From: Deltaproteobacteria bacterium
Lineage (GTDB): Bacteria; Myxococcota_A; Polyangia; Polyangiales; Ga0077539
Direction of reading: 5' to 3'
Length of the DNA: 64,000 nt
Assembly (NCBI GenBank): GCA_016218725.1
Contig: JACRDB010000149.1
Location: 108,019 to 172,018 of the forward strand
In this document: in pieces, positions 59,375-64,000 of the stretch
Position numbering within the stretch: position 1 is the first letter of the stretch
Layout: every line of letters starts with the position of its first letter
Notes under the pieces: model-generated
Database searches by the model: none
Seen by the model: only the letters and a program-made list of their open reading frames with translations
Told to the model about the DNA's origin: nothing
Translations under genes and position numbers: made by a program

Positions 59375-60768
59375 GTGCGCCAGGCGAAGCTTGGGCAAGG
59401 AGGATGCGATGAGTTGAAACCTTGCGACGGAGCCCAGCGGGTAGCCAACCCCGCCCGGTAACGCTGGCCGGCGGCCGGAAGCGAGTCTTGCGTGGCGTCG
59501 GGGCGACCCGCGCTGCGAAGCGTAGACAGCGAGGGCGCGGGCCGTGGGAGTCAGCCCCGAGAGCTACGTGTGGGAGCCGACGCCGTTGCAGTCGCGGAAG
59601 GCAACACCTGTGCGCGGAAGTGGCCGAGCAAGCAGGTCCCACCGGGGTCGAGGAGCACGGCACGTGTCCATGGGGGCTCCCCAGGAACCTGGGAGATCTC
59701 CATGATTCCGCGCGATATTCCGGGATGGGGCAGCCGGTGATCTGCTCCGAGCCGTCGCGCGGCGCGGGCCTGCGCGAGTACCGGGGAATAAAGGTCCGCA
59801 CGCGCGGTACCGCCGAACGAAGGAAGACGAAGTGACGCGGGATGATCACGGAGAAGTCGGAGTGCTGCACCGTACCTGGGAGGCGGGGGAACCGACCCGA
59901 GGAACCCCGCGGAGGGAGAGCAGCACCGGGTCACGGAACCGTTGGAGGGTAAGATGACGGAGACACCGAGCTCCAGCACCATCTCCACGAAACTCGAACG
60001 GGTAGCGAAGCTGGCGCGGCAGGCGCCGGGGCTGGCGTTCACCACGCTGGCTCATCACCTCGATCTGGAGTGGCTGCGCGAAGCGCATCGGCGTACGCGC
60101 AAGGACGGCGCGGTGGGCGTGGACGGGCAGCGCGCGGAGGACTACGCACGCGACCTGGAGGCCAACCTCCGGTCGCTGCTGGACCGCGCGAAGTCCGGCA
60201 CGTACCGCGCGCCGCCCGTGCGACGTGTTCACATCCCGAAGGGGAGTGATCCGACGCGCACGCGGCCCCTCGGCATCCCGACGTTCGAGGACAAGGTCCT
60301 CCAGAGCGCGGTGATGATGCTACTGGAGGCCATCTACGAACAGGACTTCCTGGACTGCTCGTACGGCTTCCGGCCTGGTCGCAGCGCCCATCAGGCCCTC
60401 AAGGCCGTCGATGACACGCTGTGGGCGATGGGCGGTGGGTGGGTGCTTGAGATCGACATCGAGCGCTTCTTCGACGCGCTCGGGGTCGAGCATCTCCGGG
60501 CCATGCTGCGGCAGCGGGTGCGTGACGGCGTGATCCTGCGCCTGATCGACAAGTGGCTTCATGCGGGCGTGTTCGAGGCCGGGGCGGTGACGCACCCGGA
60601 CGCAGGCACGCCTCAGGGCGGGGTGATCTCACCCCTTCTGGCCAACGTGTACCTGCACGAGGTGCTGGACCGCTGGTTCCACGAGCAGGTCGTGCCGCGG
60701 CTGCGAGGCCGCGCGCATCTGATCCGCTACGCGGACGACGCAGTACTGGTCTTCTCGGACGAGCAGGA
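59375..60768 (+). mobile_element. Group II intron, 5' portion (interrupted)
   Basis: A group II intron is proposed from a GTGCG-type 5' end (GTGCGCCAGGCGAAGC at 59375), about 580 nt of structured RNA domains before the reverse transcriptase start (59954), and a 6-bp pairing between exon ACTGCA (59369-59374, IBS1) and intron TGCAGT (59587-59592, EBS1) about 212 nt into the intron, where EBS1 is expected. The reverse transcriptase is cut by the IS21-like element at about 60769, and domains V and VI are not in the window. The splice site is a prediction. Confidence 0.6.
59954..60768 (+). pseudogene. ltrA: Group II intron reverse transcriptase (truncated)
   Basis: The 272 remaining residues are a typical intron reverse transcriptase: RTRPLGIPTFEDKVLQ, YGFRPGRSAHQAL, LEIDIERFFDALG, GTPQGGVISPLLANVYLHEVL and the catalytic YADD (259-262). 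After FSDEQD the family sequence stops, where the IS21-type terminal sequence begins; the frame then runs to a meaningless stop at 60880. The thumb, maturase X and endonuclease parts are missing, so the protein should be inactive. ATG 59954 with GGAGGGT upstream (a TTG at 59942 is in frame). Confidence 0.85.
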
Positions 60769-60998
60769 TGTAGGCGGCCAGGAAAATCCGCCCAAATTTG
60801 ACCCTCTGGGGCGACGGCGGGTGGGCGATGACCCCCGGGGGGGCGGAGGGGTAGAGTCGGGCCTGGTCGCTCATGGATAGGTGGGGGCCCCGGGTCTAGC
60901 CACCCGAGGCCCCCTGTCGGATCGGACTCCGACACCCGCATCGTGGTGGGGTCGCGCTCCCTCCGTCAAGCCCCCTGGGCGATGGATCGGACCTCCCC

Positions 60999-61466
60999 GT
61001 GCTGGCCCTCCGACTACGGCGCTGTGGCCTCTGCAAGTGCCTCTTCTCCCTGTGCTCCCGCTGTGACCGCGGACACGCCTACTGCTCCGAGCCCTGCCGC
61101 GCACGGAGCCGACGGCGCCTGGTCCGCGAGGCCGGACGACGCTTCCAGCGCAGCCCGGAGGGGCGCCTGGACCACCGCGACCGAATGCGGCGCTACAGGG
61201 CGCGGCGTCAATCCGTGACGCATCCAGGTTCCGGCCCCACCCCACCCTCCGGCACCGTCCACCCGGTCGCGCTGGACCCCGCCTCGGCGGCTCCTTCCCC
61301 AGCGCCTCCACCGGTGCCTCATGGTCCTCTCGTCGTCTCTTTTCCGGGCCCCGCGTTGGACGCTGCCCTCCCTCTCCTGCGCTGCGCCCGCTGCGGCCGC
61401 CGGGGCACTCACCTCGCCCGGGAGCTGCCACGGCGGCCCGCAGGTGCGGTCCTTCGGCCTCCGTAG
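60999..61466 (+). CDS. Cys-rich IS21-associated accessory protein
   Basis: A 155-aa basic protein with a zinc-finger-like N-terminus: CGLCKCLFSLCSRCDRGHAY, then CSEPCRARSRRR, and an Arg/Gln-rich helix (EAGRRFQRSPEGRLDHRDRM). A second Cys pair (CARCGRR) is near the C-terminus. I recall similar small Cys-rich genes lying upstream of istA in some IS21-family elements; their role is unknown (perhaps regulation or target choice). GTG start. Not related to the interrupted reverse transcriptase. Confidence 0.55.
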   Translation: MLALRLRRCGLCKCLFSLCSRCDRGHAYCSEPCRARSRRRLVREAGRRFQRSPEGRLDHRDRMRRYRARRQSVTHPGSGPTPPSGTVHPVALDPASAAPSPAPPPVPHGPLVVSFPGPALDAALPLLRCARCGRRGTHLARELPRRPAGAVLRPP

Positions 61467-61493
61467 GCCGGCGCCCCTCAGCTCGAGGGTGTC

Positions 61494-62972
61494 ATGACCG
61501 TCTCCGCCGAGCTGGAGGCCGAGATCCGGCGCCTCTTCTTCGCCGAGCACTGGACCGTGGGCACCATCCGCGCCCAACTCGGGGTCCATCACGAAGTCGT
61601 CACCCGCGTCACGGGCCTCCAGTCCACGCAGCGTGTGGCGCCACCTCGCCGCCCTCGCTACAGCCTCCTGGCCGCCTTCCAGACGTTCCTGGGGGAGACC
61701 CTGGCCCAGTACCCCGCGCTGTGCGCCACGCGCTTGTACGACATGGTGCGGGACCGTGGGTACGTCGGCAGCGTACGCACCCTGCGGCGGTACCTGCGCA
61801 CGGTACGGCCCGTGCGGCGGCGCACGGTGTTCCTGCGCACCGAGCCCTTGATCGCCGAGCAGGCCCAGGTCGACTGGGCCTACGTGGGCAAGGGCACCGT
61901 GGCCGGGGGCGAGCGGGACCTGTGGGTCTTCGTGATGGTGCTGGCCTTCAGCCGCATGCTCTACGTCGAGTTCGTGTGGGACCTCGGGGCCGCGAGCCTG
62001 CGGCGTTCGCTGGTGCGCGCCCACGCCTGGTTCGGCGGCTCGCCGCGGCAGTGGCTCTTCGACAACCCCAAGAGCGTCGTGTTGGCGCGCCACGGGGACG
62101 CTGTGCGCTTCCACCCGACGGTGCTGGAGCTGGCCGGGATCTTCCACACCCAACCGCGGCTCTGTCGCCCCCGGGCGCCGCAGGAGAAAGGGCGCGTGGA
62201 GCGCGCGGTGCGCTACGTCCGCGACCGCCTCCTGGCGGGACGCTCCCTGCGTGACGTGGCCCAGGGCAACGCCGCCGCCGAGGGCTTCCTGCGAGAGATC
62301 GCGCCCGCCCGGCGGCACCCGCGGCTGCCCGATCGCACCGTGGCCGAGGTCTACGCCGAGGAACGCACGCGCCTGCTGCCTCTGCCCGCCGTGCTGCCGT
62401 GCGTGGAGGTCCTGGAGCCCGCCGTGGCCGACACCACGGCCTTCGTGAAGTTCGACACCAACCTGTACTCGGTCCCGCCCATGGCGGCGGATCGGACCCT
62501 GACCCTGGCCGCCGATGATGTCACCGTGCGGCTCCTCGACGGGGCCACCGAGGTGGCGCGCCACGCGCGCTGCTGGGGCCGCCATCAGACCGTCGAAGAC
62601 TTCACGCACCGGGCGGCGCTCCTGGCCCACAAACGCGGCGCCCGGGACCTCAAGGGCCGAGACCGCCTGCGCGCGCAGGTGCCCGGCACCGACGTCCTCC
62701 TGGCGCGCTGGGTCGAAGCCGGGCGCAACGTCGGCAGCCTCGTGGGACGCACGATCAAGCTCCTGGACCTCTACGGCCCCGAGGCGCTGAGCGCGGCGGT
62801 CGCCGAAGCCATCGCCCGAGGCACCCAGGACCCCGGGGCCCTGGCGGTGTTGTGTGAGCAGCAGCGCAACGCCCAGGGACGACCGGTCCCGGTCGCCGTC
62901 ACCCTCGGCGCCCACATCCAGGACCGGGACGTCCTGCACCACGACCTCGGAGGCTACGATGAAGGAAAGTGA
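61494..62972 (+). CDS. istA: IS21 transposase IstA
   Basis: A 492-aa transposase with an N-terminal helix-turn-helix (WTVGTIRAQLGVHHEVVTRV) and a DDE catalytic core: D in AQVDWAYV, D in WLFDNPKSVV and E in PQEKGRVERAV. C-terminal VKFDTNLYSVPP matches the IS21 IstA barrel region. It strand-transfers the element ends with help from IstB. The stop overlaps the istB start by 14 bp. No internal stops, so it is apparently intact. Confidence 0.93.
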   Translation: MTVSAELEAEIRRLFFAEHWTVGTIRAQLGVHHEVVTRVTGLQSTQRVAPPRRPRYSLLAAFQTFLGETLAQYPALCATRLYDMVRDRGYVGSVRTLRRYLRTVRPVRRRTVFLRTEPLIAEQAQVDWAYVGKGTVAGGERDLWVFVMVLAFSRMLYVEFVWDLGAASLRRSLVRAHAWFGGSPRQWLFDNPKSVVLARHGDAVRFHPTVLELAGIFHTQPRLCRPRAPQEKGRVERAVRYVRDRLLAGRSLRDVAQGNAAAEGFLREIAPARRHPRLPDRTVAEVYAEERTRLLPLPAVLPCVEVLEPAVADTTAFVKFDTNLYSVPPMAADRTLTLAADDVTVRLLDGATEVARHARCWGRHQTVEDFTHRAALLAHKRGARDLKGRDRLRAQVPGTDVLLARWVEAGRNVGSLVGRTIKLLDLYGPEALSAAVAEAIARGTQDPGALAVLCEQQRNAQGRPVPVAVTLGAHIQDRDVLHHDLGGYDEGK

Positions 62973-63702
62973 CCTCTTCGACACCCTGCGGGGCCTCGGG
63001 GTGCGCGCCCGCCGCGAGGCGCTGATCTCGCTCGTGAGTCACGCGCACCAGAGCCGCTGCTCCCCTACGGAGACGCTGGAGAAGCTGGTAGAGCTGGAGC
63101 GTCGCGAGCGTGACGCCGCCAACCTGGCGCGCCGCGCGAAGCTGGCGACGCTGGGGAGCGTGAAGGCCCTGGACCGCTTCGACTGGAACCACCCGCGGTC
63201 CGTGGACCGCGCGCAGTACGAGGCGCTCCTGACGATGGACTTCCTGCGCACGGGCCACAACGTGCTCCTGCGAGGCCCCTCCGGCGTGGGCAAGACGACG
63301 CTGGCGCAGAGCCTTGGCCAGGCCGCCCTGGAGCGTGGCCACACGGTGCGCTTCGCGACCCTCGCGAGCGCCCTGGCGGACCTGCTCAAGCAGGAGTCCT
63401 CCCCCGCGCTGGAGCGGCGCCTGCGCCGCTATGTGAGGCCAGACCTCCTGGTCCTGGACGAGCTGGGGTACCTGCCGTGCACGCAGCAGGGCTCGGACCT
63501 GTTGTTTACGATCATCAGCCGGCGGCACGAGAAGCGCAGCACGGTGATCACGACGAACCTGTCGTACAAGCAGTGGTCTACGATCCTCCCCAGTCCGGCG
63601 TGCCTGATCGCGTTGGTGGACCGCTTCACACAGCACTGCCATGTGCTGGACATCGACGCGGACTCCTGGCGTCAGAAGGGCGGGCGCTCCGCGCCGCGGT
63701 GA
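62959..63702 (+). CDS. istB: IS21 ATP-binding helper IstB
   Basis: A 247-aa AAA+ (DnaA/DnaC-like) ATPase that selects target DNA and activates IstA. Walker A GPSGVGKTT, Walker B LLVLDELGYLP and sensor region VITTNLSYKQW are present. The N-terminal helices and the C-terminal RFTQHCHVLDIDADSWR match family members. Start: ATG 62959, within the end of istA. Apparently intact. Confidence 0.93.
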   Translation: MKESDLFDTLRGLGVRARREALISLVSHAHQSRCSPTETLEKLVELERRERDAANLARRAKLATLGSVKALDRFDWNHPRSVDRAQYEALLTMDFLRTGHNVLLRGPSGVGKTTLAQSLGQAALERGHTVRFATLASALADLLKQESSPALERRLRRYVRPDLLVLDELGYLPCTQQGSDLLFTIISRRHEKRSTVITTNLSYKQWSTILPSPACLIALVDRFTQHCHVLDIDADSWRQKGGRSAPR

Positions 63703-64000
63703 GGTGCGTGGGCGGCGCCGAAGTGGCGGCTGGGGTGGCTCCCACCGCTGGCAGGGCGACCGACGACGGGCAGACCGTGGAAGGCGTCTTCGCTGGCAGC
63801 GAGCGGGGGTCGGTTCCCGCGATCACCGGTCACCGCAGCTGCCACTTCGGCGCCGCCCGCGAGCGCGGTGCCCACGGGCCGACCGACGGGAGGACCGTCC
63901 CGAAGCGCTCACGCGCCTCGTCAAGACCCACGGGAGTCCCGAGGAGGGAGCCCTGCCCTCGGCGCCCGGGGGTCCGGGGGCAGAGCCCCTGGGATCACCC
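63703..64000 (+). other. Non-coding end of window with large inverted repeat
   Basis: No supported gene. A 23-bp inverted repeat with one mismatch (63710-63732 and 63836-63858) brackets about 103 bp. The segment 63959-63990 contains a GGGGC-AGA-GCCCC hairpin like those scattered in high-GC genomes. This may be the terminal region of the IS or the start of another element. Confidence 0.5.
63710..63858. repeat. 23-bp inverted repeat after istB
   Basis: Left arm GGCGGCGCCGAAGTGGCGGC (63711-63730) and right arm GCTGCCACTTCGGCGCCGCC (63838-63857) are reverse complements with a single mismatch; the pair extends to 23 bp. The arms are far too long for chance. They could be the ends of a small inserted element (about 149 bp, MITE-like) or a large RNA hairpin. 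Confidence 0.75.

Larger units (their letters stand above)
60769..64000 (+). mobile_element. IS21-family element (right end not found)
   Basis: The left end is taken as TGTAGGCGGCCAGGAAAATC (60769-60788), where the reverse transcriptase is interrupted; the TGT start and GGCCAGGAAAATCC resemble IS21-type ends. It carries an accessory Cys-rich gene, istA and istB in the usual order. The expected inverted copy of the left end (reading ...GGCCGCCTACA) does not occur in the 298 bp after istB, so the element is longer than usual or its right end is disrupted or outside the window. The 64000 boundary is the window edge, not a real end. Confidence 0.7.

Noticed and set aside
63959..63990. GGGGC-AGA-GCCCC hairpin as a terminator
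   Set aside because: There is no T-run and the motif resembles short palindromes scattered through high-GC genomes; a similar string lies inside the coding end near 27370.

Overview
The window is very GC-rich (well above 70% by eye) and reads as bacterial chromosome from a Myxococcota-type organism, probably Polyangia or Sandaracinaceae-like. The evidence is a zinc-ribbon/GYF/TPR membrane protein, many lipoproteins with Pro/Asp-rich linkers, Cys-rich and FG-GAP surface lipoproteins, DUF1588/DUF1501 pairs, a DUF4388-like plus J-domain protein, AgmX/PglI-type domains, two NtrC-type AAA+ regulators and a bactofilin. This placement is an inference from gene content; there is no rRNA or other phylogenetic marker. 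No tRNA, rRNA or CRISPR array was recognised.

Layout. 1-1.4 kb: end of a polyferredoxin gene, then a small membrane protein and a lipoprotein. 1.4-4.9 kb (minus): ECF sigma / zinc anti-sigma operon running into two envelope proteins and a divergent protein kinase. 5-6 kb: alpha/beta hydrolase. 6.1-14.3 kb (minus): four-gene exported-protein operon (DUF1588-type protein, lipoprotein, Tat-type DUF1501 protein, giant FG-GAP lipoprotein). 14.6-19.4 kb (plus): a B12-binding radical SAM protein with an unusual lipoprotein-like C-terminal half, then a PcrA/UvrD helicase. 19.4-29.6 kb (minus): CehA/McbA-like PHP lipoprotein, a 1711-aa repeat protein and a zinc-ribbon/GYF/TPR protein. 29.9-37.1 kb: Cys-rich lipoprotein, histidine ammonia-lyase, TauE-type permease, J-domain protein, and a three-gene unit of Pro-rich lipoprotein, diiron ferritin-like protein and HTTM-like membrane protein.

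37.2-46.0 kb is the most interesting part. A sigma-54 activator with an intact GAYTGA loop lies beside a divergent gene set: on the minus strand an acidic/glycine-zipper protein, an HExxH metallopeptidase-like protein, a 520-aa unknown and an amidohydrolase; on the plus strand a double M15-type peptidase and an OmpA domain joined to a type-44-like toxin domain. Sigma-54-type -24/-12 promoters with exact GG-GC spacing precede the activator and both divergent transcripts. Except for the amidohydrolase these proteins have little obvious enzymology in common, none has a visible Sec signal, and two share an EAYG-type acidic linker. I propose it as a candidate undescribed sigma-54-controlled effector or peptidoglycan-attack system; this is inference.

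46-58.9 kb is mostly housekeeping: OmpA and TPR lipoproteins, a DTW-domain tRNA modifier, HflX with an inserted acidic repeat, an NtrC-like response regulator lacking the GAFTGA loop, an AgmX-like lipoprotein, UvrC, the Fo part of ATP synthase (atpZ-I-B-E), a glycosyltransferase and a bactofilin. 59-64 kb is mobile DNA: a group II intron whose reverse transcriptase is cut at the YADD region by an IS21-family element (Cys-rich accessory gene, istA, istB). The right end of that element was not found before the window ends.
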